NCBI GenBank assembly: GCA_900618425.1
Contig: UZAN01039469.1
Location: forward strand, 69,838-133,837
From: Echinostoma caproni
Taxonomy: Eukaryota; Platyhelminthes; Trematoda; Plagiorchiida; Echinostomatidae
DNA: 64,000 nt
Reading direction: 5' to 3'
The position numbers and the translations under genes were made by a program. The notes below the pieces were generated by a model, which had not been told where the DNA came from, did not search any database, and saw only the letters and a program-made list of their open reading frames with translations. Below, piece after piece: positions 37,711-50,025 of the stretch. The number at the start of each line of letters is the position of its first letter. Positions within the stretch are counted from its first letter, which is position 1.

Positions 37711-38311
37711 CTAAAATAAATCGTGACGATAACAATAGCTGCGTTTTCACAACCGAATTTTTTCAGCAAAACAAATGAAATCATAGGCTGCTTGATTGCA
37801 TGTGCGTGGGGAAATACTTAAATGACTGTGACCTGTGACCTGAGCTGAATAAGGTAGCAAGAACAATCCTGAGACGTTTTTGAATTAATTGATTTTATGA
37901 TTAACCAAGTCTGATTATTGATAGAAGGGCTTATATCGAAAGAACGTTATATATCTAACTAACATGGAAAGTTAATCACCGCAAAAATTTATCATGTAAG
38001 GTTTTGAGCGATAAATTCTAATACCATATTTATGTCAACCTGAAACAGTTTCGGAAGCTCAGTTGTATCAGAATTATCTAATTTCTAAGATAATAATTCT
38101 CATGGCTCATGAGTATTCCCACAGATGACATCATTAAACATTCCAAGCTAACAATGCTTATCAACGATTTACCTAGAGATGAAAAATCTGCAACGTTAGA
38201 TGTCGGAGTTATCAAGAGTTCAATGCATGACCGAAACACTTCCACTGGAAACGTGTTTTACTTCGACTTCCTTTCATTGAGTATATAATGACACAATTTT
38301 CAAGAAGAGGG

Positions 38312-38432
38312 AATCCTTAAATCAAAAGACCGCCACAAAGAACAACGGGAATGTCAGGCGGTACTGGTGGAATTCGAATGCAAGTTCTCCGGGGAGATGG
38401 TTTGGTGACGTTACCACCGGACCACCACCACG
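38312..38432 (-). repeat. tRNA-derived SINE, copy 3
   Basis: The minus strand has GGTGGTGGTCCGGTGGTAAC, then GCATTCGAATTCC (B-box-like) and a tail with ggcggtcttttgattta. Confidence 0.5.
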
Positions 38433-39768
38433 CTCAATGTGATACATTGTTCGATCACCGCTCAACTCAAAACATCTTTGCAAAGCTGCTTTAAAGACTA
38501 AGTATTTTCATCGCAAAAGCCACACGTGCCAAAGCACTCAACAAAAATAGATGGGCATCAAGGAAACACAAGCTGTGATTTACTTGACATTCGCTACCCA
38601 ATGGTTAACATGCAGGTTTAATCTTCAAGGTCCATCCTACTATAATCCCAAAAAGACGATCTTGAGATGTGGAACATTGTAAAATGTGACGTGGCATAGA
38701 AATCTGATGCAACTTTAACAGGTTTGCGTATTGTACAGGGAATCCGGTCAACGGAGTCTTAATTTTCAAGAGTCAAGTGTTGTTTTCGACTGCATACGAT
38801 TTCCACTTGGGAAAAGCCATAATGCATTCGGCAAAAGTGAGATCAAGTTTAAAGTGATTTATTGTGTTTCGTTCATTGTGGCCTACATTTCTTCAAACCC
38901 ATCCTCCGTTCCGACTCTTCAGTACATCTGTTCAGCCATATACTCAGGAGTTAAGCCCAGATTCCTTCGTATGGAAGGTGTATGCAAACTACCTGGAAAC
39001 AGGGTCAGTCAGAATTTTCGTTTTTTTTTCCTTCAAAGGAAAAAAAGTTACTTATTCGCCTTCCAGTTCTCAAACGAGATGCAAAATTCTTTCCGTTAAT
39101 TCCAGTTAAACACAACTATCAGATTACGTCTCCTTTGCAAATTAAGCAATTCATACCGGAATGGACTTATTGGTTGGATTCACTACTCGTTAGTAGCTCT
39201 GATTGGAAAAGGAGGTGTGTGTGAAACGCCTCGATTAATTGTCGACAAGTAAATATATTTTAGAGTTTTGATATTATTATCTTATTCTATTCACAAAAGA
39301 AAAATAATTGGTTTAATATTATCGCGAAGGTCACACGCGGTCAAGTGTATATTTCTGTAATCTGTGCAACATTAAGCATCCGGGAAGTGTGAGGATTGAC
39401 CAATCCAAAAACGGCTTTCAACTCCGTCCATTTTCCCATAGCCTAATTGACGCGCTTCTTCGTGAGGGTGTGTCGTTCACCGCATCAGAATAACAGTTAT
39501 CTCCTCAACGTCTAGATTACCACAGCAGTTTTTTTTTGAATGTCGTGCTATAGATAACTCTCAGAGTGCCCTAACCTCATGTTAAGGAAACAGAATAAAT
39601 ATGGTTCAAGGTCACAGATTGTTTGGTTATAGGAAGTAGACAAAATTGTACGTTTTGTGGATAATGCACCTGAAAAAACCGGCATGAAATTTTTGAATAA
39701 TATGGCAGCATCAGATTAATCAACCTTGAAACCGAATTGCACTTTAAAAGATAAAAGAAAATTAAAAC

Positions 39769-39867
39769 GGTAGCAGACTGGAATATTCCAGCAGCTACAG
39801 TGAAATCGTATCCAGGCGACAGGTTGCTTACAACGAAATACGAATACCAACCTACGTTTTGATTATT
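39769..39867 (-). CDS. Predicted internal exon, donor uncertain
   Basis: Acceptor gattacattttcttatcag is strong. The peptide begins NNQNVGWYSYFVVSNLSPGY and continues DFTVAAGIFQSAT. A strong GTAAGC donor lies inside (after YFV), so the exon may be as short as 36 bases. NLS is a possible glycosylation site. In phase with 40659-40701. Confidence 0.4.
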
Positions 39868-40251
39868 CTGATAAGAAAATGTAATCAATCAAAATAGCAA
39901 CCAATAATATAATAAAAGTTACTGTGTTATTCTCAACTGAACGGCAATCAGTTGGGTTGTGACAGCGGTCAATCAAATATAAGGTTATTTTGCCCTTGAG
40001 GTCCCATGCCGAAACTTCATCATCGCCCCCTGAAATTTGCCTCAGCTGTTTGCTTCACATGACATTCCTTTATTTGGCCGCTCTCGCGATCTCGTGAAAA
40101 ATACGAGTACAACTATGTTTTCGGTAAAGAAGAGCATACGCGATAAAACAGTAACGTGAACGTTGGTGCAGCTACGAGCCATTCTTAATGCATGAGAAGA
40201 GAGAACCAGGTATACTAGCAGCGCGGAACGGAAGGTGTTTGCCAGTGCGAG

Positions 40252-40330
40252 TAAGTCAAAGTCAAGTCAAGTCAGTAGTAGCTTTATGCATCCGGATGGG
40301 TGAATTTTCATCGTTTACACCATATTTGTG
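40252..40330 (-). mobile_element. 3' end of a non-LTR element with (TTGAC)n tail
   Basis: The minus strand reads ttcacccatccggatgcata, aagctactactgac and then ttgac repeats, aligning with the 26.76-26.83 kb end. Confidence 0.4.
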
Positions 40331-40658
40331 GATTGAAATTTACAAAATCATACACTATAACACTGAAATCAGTAGATTGTGTTTGTCAATAAAGCAAGCA
40401 ATGGTGCAATTCTGTTGAGATTTTCTCCTTGTCAGTATGTAGACGTACTAGATATGGCAGAAGAGAATTTCTATAGGTAGAGGTACGTGCAAATAAAGAT
40501 TAAATCATGAGAGTGTGGATGATGTAGATATAGCTTTTGAAAATTCATTATGCAATGAGCAGTGAAACTTTCCCTTGCTTGTGTCTGTCTATGATAGAAT
40601 CCACCAGTTTACCCCTGACGATGCCACTGCATTTAGAGGCGTGTTTCAGAGATCTTAC

Positions 40659-40701
40659 CAGTAAATAAAAGTCTTTTTCTTCAACATACTGGGAAAAATC
40701 A
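40659..40701 (-). CDS. Predicted 43-base microexon
   Basis: Flanked by a very strong acceptor (ttcaattttttcccag) and a strong donor (TTACTG|GTAAGA). It encodes DFSQYVEEKDFYLL. Phase 0 at the end matches the open frame starting at 39867. Such small symmetric or near-symmetric exons are common in fluke genes. Confidence 0.45.
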
Positions 40702-41111
40702 CTGGGAAAAAATTGAACCAGTGGGGGAGAAAGCATGCATTAACAAACCTAACATTCAGTTTGTGGGACCAGAAAGTATTCTCAATTGGAGTGAGAAATA
40801 TGAAAGGTTTCTACCTTTACGGAATGTGCTTTGAACATGCAGCGACCATGATCAGTTGTGTGATAATGTGACGCCAAGGTATTTTACTATTGTTGATTTC
40901 GTTAAGGGTTTATGATTGGCAGAGAGGGTGGGGAACTTAGTTGTGAGAGCTGAATATGGCGCATCAGCCAAGAGGGAAAACACAACATCCTGAAATTTAG
41001 AGATATTCAATGAGAGGGAACGGGACAAGGACCGAGTAACGGCGTTTAGCTTACTTTTATTTTCGGAAGTATCTTCGGAGGTGGATGCTTTTCATCCTAA
41101 AACAACGTCAC

Positions 41112-41261
41112 TTGCGTATTTACAGCCAATAAATACAGCAGGAATGGGAACATTTTTGAAATACACTGACACTGGTTGAGCAATACCGATCGACCAAGAC
41201 TGCCGAAAGAGGTTTTTTAGAAGGACAGGAACACAGAATGATGTTGCCTGTAGCGATGGGT
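41112..41261 (-). CDS. Predicted internal exon
   Basis: 150 bases: acceptor gccaatttgttcag; donor CGCAA|GTGACG is moderate. The peptide includes PSLQATSFCVPVLLKNLF and then IAQPVSVYFKNVPIPAVFIG. It forms an aspartate codon with the preceding exon (41728-41797). Phase to the next candidate (40659-40701) does not fit, so an exon may be missing or the donor wrong. Confidence 0.5.
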
Positions 41262-41727
41262 CTGAACAAATTGGCACATGAATTAGAACGTTTATTAATA
41301 ATAAACGTGATAAATTGTTCAAGCATAAATGCGAATAGGTATTAGGATAAATCTGATATTCATTGTGAATACATTAGAAACTAATACTAAACGAAAATCG
41401 TGGTTAATAGTACAGTATACATGTTAAAATAAATCTGACTTCAAGGGAGAAGAAAAGTGCAAACATTTTTTTGCAAGAACTGTAGTACTGTAGGCCATCT
41501 ATTGTAAATTAGTTCTCGTTTACACCGAAATATCTTCCATAGAATTATATGGCATTAGAGGCACAATATACAAAGATCCTAGAAACGAACGCATTTTCGA
41601 CTTTATGTGATATCAATAAAACTGTTTACAAAAATATTTTGACCAGCTATGTTGATTTCTTGGAGGATCATTTTTGTGACTAGCTTGGATGACGCACATC
41701 CGAAATCCACTTTTTGTTCAACTGCAC

Positions 41728-41797
41728 CTATACGAACACATGCATGGAGCGGATATGGTTGGTCTATTAAGACATATGATGTCACATTATTTATAGG
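41728..41797 (-). CDS. Predicted short exon
   Basis: 70 bases with a strong acceptor (tttttactctttacag) and donor GTATAG|GTGCAG. The peptide is PINNVTSYVLIDQPYPLHAC followed by VRI. Phase 0 in and phase 1 out, both matching neighbours. NNVTS is a possible N-glycosylation site, consistent with an extracellular protein. Confidence 0.55.
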
Positions 41798-42428
41798 CTG
41801 TAAAGAGTAAAAATTATCAGTATCTATTTCCGAGACAGTGGAACATAAACCATTAGGTGAATACATCTCTTCGCTTTGTCACCCTCGTGATTACACTCAT
41901 AGATTGAGACCATGTTGAAGAAGGTAAAGCAGACTCCGCAGTTTTCATTTTGCACAGTTTCAGACGACCTGATATACGTACTTCATTCTACCACCCTGGA
42001 AGTAGTAAATCACACAAAAAAGACCAGTGGTTAGAGAAACAGGACCAAATGAATAACCATTCACAGTATGTTGCAGTATTCTAATATTGTGTGTTGTAAT
42101 AATTTTTTGAGAGAGAGACTGAACCCATATTTTACTGAAAAACTGTGGTTACCGTTGCATCGAAATAGTCACGATGAAAACAATAAATGATAAATTACTA
42201 AATGTTTTGTAGATCTACACTTGGATCGTCTAGGACCTCAAATGTGTAAGTCTGATTGCGAGTAAAATAGTGTACTGATGAAGTACAAATGCAATACATG
42301 TTTACATCGGCGAAAATTAAATCGGATTGTGATGTGAGTCTTAAACAGGTATTGACCAAACTCGTGCAACATCCTGATTTTTATTACATTTGTTCCTCTC
42401 AATGCTTTATTCTTCCAGTCTCATTCAC

Positions 42429-42580
42429 GGGATTGAATATGATATTGCCCCACATCAGATGCAACATATCTGATATAATACCCACTTGTTTCACTACTTC
42501 TATTAGCCACATGCCAACACCTGTAGGCCTTGGAATAAAGCAGGTGTCAGCGAAGGTGAGGGATCTTATGGGCGAAATTC
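42429..42580 (-). CDS. Predicted internal exon
   Basis: 152 bases: acceptor aatacctcatgcag, donor AATCCC|GTGAAT. Open frame of 50 codons including SLTFADTCFIPRPTGVG then MWLIEVVKQVGIISDM. The MWLIEVV run is one of the repeated strand-like motifs of this gene. Phases fit exons 44658-44805 and 41728-41797. Confidence 0.55.
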
Positions 42581-44657
42581 CTGCATGAGGTATTATGAAA
42601 ATTGCACGGTTTTGCAGGGAAGTATTAACTGGGATAAGAGAAACTAGATTAACAAACCGTGACACAAAGAAATGAGACTCTTTTGGAGCAAATCCCGAGA
42701 AAAATTCGGAAAGTTGGTTATGGATAATAGAGAAATAAGCAGGTAAATCAAAAAATTATATAGTTAGATGTGTCACTGCAAATTGCCGTAGCTTGCGTAT
42801 ATAAGAGTAAATTGCACAAACGGACGGCCACGTACATTGTTCTGTACGCTCACTTTGATGTGTTTTGTGGCGTTTGTTCTGATAATGGGTACGGAGATGT
42901 TAACTAAAAATTTCAACGGGACACTCAGATCGGAAATCAATTAGAAAAATTTAGAACCACAAGACTGGAAGCTAGACTGGTTAAAGAATATTTTCAATTG
43001 TGTTAACCTATCAGAAGGTTAATCCGTCAGCATGGTTTGTGATAACTTTATATAGACCTAAATCACAAGTGTCTTTAACGATTTTGACTAATGGGATAAC
43101 AACTTCAGTCACTGATGAATGTTTAAAACAGTACCGTGAATGACTCCCGAATTGTTTATCAATGCTTTTGAAACATTACCGCTTGCTTTGAATCTTCAAA
43201 TTTCTTCATATGAAACAGTCATTGAAGCACGCAATAAAGAAATGGAACAATTGGATGACTGCAATTTTCGGTGAATAGATTGTTAAACAGAACCAAAAGC
43301 AGAAGAACAGCCCAAAGATTTACAAACAAAGGGTATCATTAAAGTCATAGCGTCCGTTCTTTTGTTGTGTTTGAATGAAAACGGGGTATGCCAAAAAACA
43401 GTCAACTTTGGCGCAGAGAGTAGAGACCGGTCAGTAGTGGAAATTGACACATTCAGTTCCCGATAGTAAAGGTAAATATGATTACTAATGACTTTGTTCG
43501 ATATAGCCTCGCTTTTGGTGGGTTTTAGGAAGAAATCATTGGGATCGGGAAAAGGTAAACATTGGGTTAATCGTTGATTAAAATCATCACTAACTGAAAC
43601 TTAACTATCGTTAATAAAGGAAGCAATGGAATGAATACATGCATCATTGAACCACTTGATACAGATCTGTGAGCAAAAAGAGAAGCAACGTCGGGATCGT
43701 TATCTACGGTGCTTCGAAGATGAAAAAACCTACCATGTGAGAAGCGAAGGCAAAGGAAATTTTAGACTTGCCACACTATTTGCAGTTAATGTGGGTTGTT
43801 ACCCCGCCTCCCATCTTTTCCTGCTTCTTCCACGGTTTTGTCGTAAGCTATCAAAACCTCGCATGCTGACCAGAAACTCCACTATGTTTTGGTTCGACCA
43901 TGATTAAAGTATCCATTTCAAGCATTTACTTGCGTGCACGTAACAACTTAGTAGATCAGTGAGGTCCGTCAAGCTGCTAAATGAAGGACACATGTTGTGG
44001 CTGACTAATTAGGATGTGTTTGTGGTGACAGCTTACCGCCTGGAACGGTTAACTATCTTGCTTCAGCCAGAAACTCAGAAGAGGTGGATAACACAAAGGC
44101 CGAATAACTATTCCTCATTTCCAGCAATGATTCCCCGGTGTATGAACGGGGAGAGAAAATAACGAAAACCTAGAAATAAATTCCAATACGCGAATGAACA
44201 CAAACGTATCCCATCCAATCGATAGAATCGGTTTCTTCAAGTAAATCCGGGTGTAAAATTTCCTAGCAGAGATTGACTGCTCAGTGTAGTCTTTTGGAGG
44301 AATAATTCGAGCGCACAAAATTCAAGATTTCATGACGCTCATGTGTTTGGTGTAATTTCTCAAATTACTATAAAAGCACTGCGTGTTACAATTCTGATGC
44401 CAATGATGATTGCAGAATGTCTTTGTCGTCCTTTTACTTCCTCTTTTATTTATTGAATATACAAATATACATTCAACAGTCGGGAAGGGGGGCCACAACC
44501 ATAAAAGGCTGCTGGAGAAGAAGGTCAAGGACTGTCGAAAAAAAAGCGTTGTTGCGAAGTATGCCGACAAAAACGGGGGTAGTTGGTAGGGCTAGGTAGG
44601 CCCTTGATCGCTCACTCCGTGGTCAAACAAACCAACGGTTCACTATATGGAACTCAC
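42581..44657. other. Intron-like DNA, possible minus-strand frame at 44.1-44.3 kb
   Basis: A minus-strand open segment (EILHPDLLEETDSIDWMGYV after acceptor tcaatctctgctag) is tempting, but the flanking exons already join in phase without it. Confidence 0.3.
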
Positions 44658-44805
44658 GATTAAGTGAAGACAAAGAGGGCAATTTTTGCACGCACTCAGT
44701 TTCTACATCAATAAAATACTTCCTAAAGTTAATTTGGACACCTTGACAGGTTATCAAATCAAATCCGTTTCCGATATTGGGAGATGAATTTACGTATAAG
44801 ATGTT
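44658..44805 (-). CDS. Predicted internal exon
   Basis: 148 bases. Donor TTAATC|GTGAGT is strong; acceptor ttcatcaaaag is moderate, with a T-rich tract upstream. The peptide starts NILYVNSSPNIGNGFDLITC and ends ECVQKLPSLSSLN. Phase-compatible on both sides (46310 and 42580), forming an arginine codon downstream. Confidence 0.55.
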
Positions 44806-45363
44806 CTTTTGATGAAGCACCGAAGAAAAAATCGGTTTTTAAGCTGTGTTCTCTTGATCGTTCACTCGATCGGAATCACACTCTTTCATCTATAAAATTT
44901 CAAGGGTCCGTGTTTATACAAAGAAGTCAATAAACTTAAATGGCTTCTCCGATTCGATTCTTTCTTTTACCAAGTCCATGAAGAAGAAAGGTAAGTGCGA
45001 ATTTTAAATAAATCACAATGTTTCGGTCAATCTGAGCGTTTCTCTCGTGTAACATGACTATTTGTTTATTTTATAAATTCAGTCAGTTGGCGAATCACTA
45101 GGATCAACGGATTTTTACCGAGAGGGTGACCCAATGAATCTCTGAGAAAAATGATTGGTATAAACTCAGTTTAGAATTTGTATGCTACAACGATTTTGCT
45201 TTTGTTATTTGGTGATAAATTCAGAGTCATGTTGTTTTATGGAATGCACGGAAACTGTATAATAATTCACGTATCTCACAATTTGCACGTTCTATAAAAA
45301 CTTTTTTCTTTTCATTTTACTTGGTCTTATTGAATTTACAAAGATGCAATTTTCTGAAAATGG

Positions 45364-45488
45364 AAGCGGTCAATCAAAGGACTGCCGTTCAACACAAAAA
45401 GGGAAAAGTCGGGCGGCGGTGATGGGATTCGAACACAGAATCCCGGGGTGATAATTAGGGAACGTAATCACCGGCCCACCAACACCCG
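45364..45488 (-). repeat. tRNA-derived SINE, copy 4
   Basis: The best preserved copy: minus strand GTTGGTGGGCCGGTGATTAC, then GTGTTCGAATCCCATCACC with an intact B box, then the tail ggcagtcctttgattgacc. Confidence 0.55.
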
Positions 45489-46309
45489 TCCCAATGCCTA
45501 GGATAAACAGCAGATTTGTAGGAATACGAAGATATTTAAAGACAGTTAGCCTATGAAAATCAACGACCTCCTAATAAGTGAGGCTGAAACCCAAGATCAT
45601 GAACGATACCTGATTTTAGTGGATATGAAGTGGGAAGTCCTGAGAAGAGCAATACCACCTCGCAAGGCAGTCAGCTTTGAATTTGAAGCCAATGATAGGC
45701 AACACCCGTTATAATAAAATGTTTCGTTCTGTAGCAGAAATGTTCATCATCAAACAACTTAAATGAAGAAATATAAGGATCTGGTGAAAATATTTCGTAG
45801 TAATGAATTCGTAATCAGTATCCGGGTTTTTCGCATACAGCTCTGACAGATGATTTCTACATCAGGTAATGAATGAATGTGTTGCAAGACAATTAAAATA
45901 ATAATATTTTAATGTACATGTCTATAAATTGCTATAATGGAGACACTGTTTTTTTTTTCTAAAAATTCCCAATAATTGCGTTTGGTACAATAAAAGGAAG
46001 CGTCATTCCAACTGAAGTGATTTGTCGAAATCACTTTCATCGAGAGTGATTTAGCCCTAGTTCACACTACATGTGAACCACAATGTCATGAGTGTTTCAC
46101 TTTCCTTCGTGATAATAGTTCATTTGAATCATTCTGCCCAAGTGGTTGCAAACGAAGTGTAGTCCAAACATCGTTACATGTAACGACATGTTTACTTATC
46201 CATTCACTACTCTATTTACATCCATGTCACGCTAATAAAGTAGAACCGTGTTGAAATAGGCTCCAGTGAGGCGCATGACCACCGACAGACACGTGCCCTG
46301 ATCACATAC

Positions 46310-46413
46310 CTTTTTTTCCAAATCATCCGGTTTACAGGTGGTCCATCGTGAGTTCGTGTTGCCCCCCGTACACAAACAGATTGAACAGTCACCGCCGAAA
46401 CATGTGCGCACGT
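46310..46413 (-). CDS. Predicted exon, small cysteine-rich segment
   Basis: 104 bases with acceptor aaaactcccatgacag and a near-perfect donor (AAAAAAAG|GTATGTG). The peptide contains VRTCFGGDCSICLCTGG, then RWTTCKPDD: five cysteines in about 26 residues, with a spacing reminiscent of VWC- or EGF-like modules. Phase 0 at the end matches the next exon at 44658-44805. Confidence 0.5.
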
Positions 46414-46639
46414 CTGTCATGGGAGTTTTTGGCAGAGGCTGGTCAATTCACTTGTTGATGCCAAGTACTTCATGTACTTGTACATACACCTCACCTATTC
46501 AAGAAGACCTAAGGCGTCTGATAACAGTCACAGTTCAGCAATTCTTGATTTTATAGTAAGAACCAATAAGCATCTCCGATAATGTTCATGGGGTGATTAG
46601 TTTCAACAAGATAGGACATTTGTAAATGGCTCAAATAAT

Positions 46640-47720
46640 CAGTGAAAAGCACTAGTGGCTACGTAACTGGTAATAGGTTTACGTATGACCAGTAACAGTA
46701 CTTGAAGCAGAATTGGCAGTATGAGTAGTATTAGTAGTTGTGGTCGGATTGATAGTAACAGCTGTAACACCAGTCCTATTATGACAGTCGCGATGATCAT
46801 ACTATACAAAGGACGTCCAAGGAATGAGTACAGTTAATGTCGGATCAATAATTATGAACAGTCGGGCAGTTATTGTGAGAGTCGTGACTAGTATGCATCG
46901 AGTAAACGATTGTCCGAACCAGCTGAGCATTGAGTTTGCAGATTGCTCAGTCACGAATGAGACAGTGCTCCTGGAACTGAAAGGATATTAAATGTCAGTT
47001 AAGCTAGAAATTCCAATCGTAAGTTCCAAACCGATTCGTGCTGGTTCGACAGCAACCCGGATGCAATCGACTATCCTACGGTAGTTCTGCATAGCATCGA
47101 TGAGCCCGCTGATTAACGGGTAGCGAAATGCGGACCCCGAAGTCAAAACGATATTGTACGGTACTGGTTAGTTCATTAAGCGAGCCAAAGAACAACTTAC
47201 CTTAACAATGCGACTCGGTCGCTATACAGCCTAAAGGGATTAAGACAAATGGGTGGAGATCTGATACAAAAGATGAGCAAATAAAATTACAAAAGGCAAC
47301 ACAACTACCTGTAAGGTCAAGCAAGGGATTCTGTTCATCAACCATGAACAGCCAAGATGACTTCATTTAGATCGACAATGATCTCTTTGCCACAGAGAAC
47401 GTCTACTCAACAAACGTGAACAACCAGTGATCGAATTCAGTGATGCACTCACAAAGAACAAGACAACAAATGGGCCCACATGGCCAGTGACAGGAGCGAA
47501 TAGGGACCGGGTAGTGACATAACAAAGCCACGTAGGTGCAGAGGATAGGCCTAGGATAGTGACACGGATGGGATCGATAGGTAGACATGCAAGGTCAAGG
47601 GACACGAGAATTAGTCATCAAACCATCATAGATAGTGACTAACACGAAGGATCACGCGGTGATCAAGGTCAAATTAGGAATGACGGAAAAAAACGTGCGC
47701 ATATATAGGGTCGGATAAAG
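46640..47720. other. Unassigned block, possible LTR-type remnant
   Basis: About 1 kb without coding sense that differs in texture from the surrounding AT-rich intron: many gac/gtc words, scattered tagtgac near 47.5-47.64 kb, and no polypyrimidine signals. It could be a solo LTR or regulatory repeat, but I found no paired ends or primer-binding site. Confidence 0.2.
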
Positions 47721-48273
47721 GGTAATTGGGAGGGGGGGGGCAATTGGACCCGAAAAGGATGTGCTTCACACAATAGTTTCTACACCAATGTTTATCCAAG
47801 CTGTCTCGAGAAAAATGTTCTCGTTACTCCTGGAACAGTTAGGTTAGTAAGCCATTTTGCAACATATTTGCTTGAAAAATTTGCTTGGTGCTTTTAGCTG
47901 GAAATATCACCCGTTTCATTTCGGATCAGAGCAAATCCCGAAAAAGTACAGATATCTCCGTTTGTTATCCCATGTCAGTATAGGCATTCTAGTTCTATGC
48001 ATTAGCTGTGTGATGATCAAAATGTGAGCAACATCCATTCACGGAACTGGAATGTTGTCTCATAATTTTCCTATTTTGTCCTAATTTCCACTACTAGCCA
48101 TTAAACGAGACATAAATTGTGATGTATTAGCAAACTGCAAACAAGCTTGTTCGCAACTGTGTTCTTTTACGATCCATAATGATCATTGAGTGCTCCAGTT
48201 CAGATAGCGTTGATTCAAAAATATTATATCTTCAAATATTTACCGCGTTCCGTTAGAAAGCTCTCGTTCCAAC

Positions 48274-48554
48274 CAACTGGCTTAAATGAAAAGGAGGAGT
48301 TGACGTCCCCGGCTGTAACAGTAGCCACGGAAATCCATTGTCAGAATTCATGAGTTCAAATGCTATTAGTCTGCAAGGTTTATCAAGTCCTACAACGGAA
48401 TTAGGAACGCAGTTGTTGTTCACACAGGATGCATGTATGTACAGAAGCACCATTGGTCGGAATCCAAGTTCTTGATAAACCAAACAACGTGCATCGCGGG
48501 TGTTTCTTGGTTGTCGAACCAGTTGGTTAACCAAAATGAAATCTTTCATTACCA
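48274..48554 (-). CDS. Predicted long internal exon, cysteine-containing
   Basis: 281 bases, one of the longer clean exons. Acceptor gctcttttaattgaaattag; the donor (CAGTTG|GTTGGA) is the least certain part. The frame begins VMKDFILVNQLVRQPRNT and contains LLYIHASCVNNNCVPNSVVG, a C-x4-C pair, then CRLIAFELMNSDNGFPWLLL. The arrangement C...C followed by a strand and FPW recalls laminin-alpha domain IV segments, but this is an impression only. Out-phase does not match the exon at 46310-46413, so an exon may be missing. Confidence 0.5.
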
Positions 48555-48848
48555 CTAATTTCAATTAAAAGAGCAAACTTTTTGACTGATTTGTTCACTG
48601 ATGCTTACCTCAGCTACTCAACAAGAGGTATTTATGATAGCAGCATCACCAATACCAACACCAAGTTTCCCGTGCATCTAGATCCATCCAAGAAATGAAA
48701 AATATAAACACAATAGATAAATCCTCTTTGTGCTCAACCTCCCATGAACCGGAGAAAGTCCGAACATTAAAACATAACCTACTATTAGTAACTCGTACGC
48801 TTTTACAACAGTTTCGCAAATCTTTACAGAATGAGATAATACACTAAC

Positions 48849-48974
48849 GTTTATCAAACCCCGATTGGTCAGTGAACACAAGCTGTTTGAGATACAAACC
48901 TCCAACATTCGGAATGTAAACTTTAAACATCACAGTCGCGGGAACACATGACGTTCTTAACACAGTCACACAAA
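48849..48974 (-). CDS. Predicted internal exon
   Basis: 126 bases using acceptor gattgttttcacaag; an alternative acceptor at 49008 (aatattacag) would lengthen it. Donor GATAAAC|GTTAGT. The peptide includes CVTVLRTSCVPATVMFKVYI and then NVGGLYLKQLVF, with paired cysteines and strand-like runs. It joins in phase to the exon at 48274-48554 with a leucine codon at the junction. The large N gap begins just upstream. Confidence 0.5.
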
Positions 48975-49190
48975 CTTGTGAAAACAATCGATTTGCTTGC
49001 ATGTGATGCTGTAATATTGTTTCGGACAAACTAGTCTGATTTCCCCATTTCAAATGATGCCAACCGGTAACCGGAATAGCGACCGGTAACGATTATCGCG
49101 TTGATAACTGATCTTTGCATTGCACGCTTTGTCTCCCACGTAGTTCACTCTACTGTGAATTGTCAAATACACATAACTTGCAATTTGTTC

Positions 49191-50025
49191 NNNNNNNNNN
49201 NNNNNNNNNNNNNNNNNNNNNNNNNNNNNNNNNNNNNNNNNNNNNNNNNNNNNNNNNNNNNNNNNNNNNNNNNNNNNNNNNNNNNNNNNNNNNNNNNNNN
49301 NNNNNNNNNNNNNNNNNNNNNNNNNNNNNNNNNNNNNNNNNNNNNNNNNNNNNNNNNNNNNNNNNNNNNNNNNNNNNNNNNNNNNNNNNNNNNNNNNNNN
49401 NNNNNNNNNNNNNNNNNNNNNNNNNNNNNNNNNNNNNNNNNNNNNNNNNNNNNNNNNNNNNNNNNNNNNNNNNNNNNNNNNNNNNNNNNNNNNNNNNNNN
49501 NNNNNNNNNNNNNNNNNNNNNNNNNNNNNNNNNNNNNNNNNNNNNNNNNNNNNNNNNNNNNNNNNNNNNNNNNNNNNNNNNNNNNNNNNNNNNNNNNNNN
49601 NNNNNNNNNNNNNNNNNNNNNNNNNNNNNNNNNNNNNNNNNNNNNNNNNNNNNNNNNNNNNNNNNNNNNNNNNNNNNNNNNNNNNNNNNNNNNNNNNNNN
49701 NNNNNNNNNNNNNNNNNNNNNNNNNNNNNNNNNNNNNNNNNNNNNNNNNNNNNNNNNNNNNNNNNNNNNNNNNNNNNNNNNNNNNNNNNNNNNNNNNNNN
49801 NNNNNNNNNNNNNNNNNNNNNNNNNNNNNNNNNNNNNNNNNNNNNNNNNNNNNNNNNNNNNNNNNNNNNNNNNNNNNNNNNNNNNNNNNNNNNNNNNNNN
49901 NNNNNNNNNNNNNNNNNNNNNNNNNNNNNNNNNNNNNNNNNNNNNNNNNNNNNNNNNNNNNNNNNNNNNNNNNNNNNNNNNNNNNNNNNNNNNNNNNNNN
50001 NNNNNNNNNNNNNNNNNNNNNNNNN
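49191..50025. other. Assembly gap (835 N)
   Basis: Run of N inside the minus-strand gene span, between exons at 53.3 and 49.0 kb. Confidence 0.99.

Noticed and set aside
38731..39224. Three overlapping plus-strand frames
   Set aside because: No splice signals, mutual overlap in different frames, and opposite strand to the gene.
47363..47605. Minus-strand 80-codon frame
   Set aside because: Lies in the unassigned block; two overlapping frames are equally open and no splice sites flank it.
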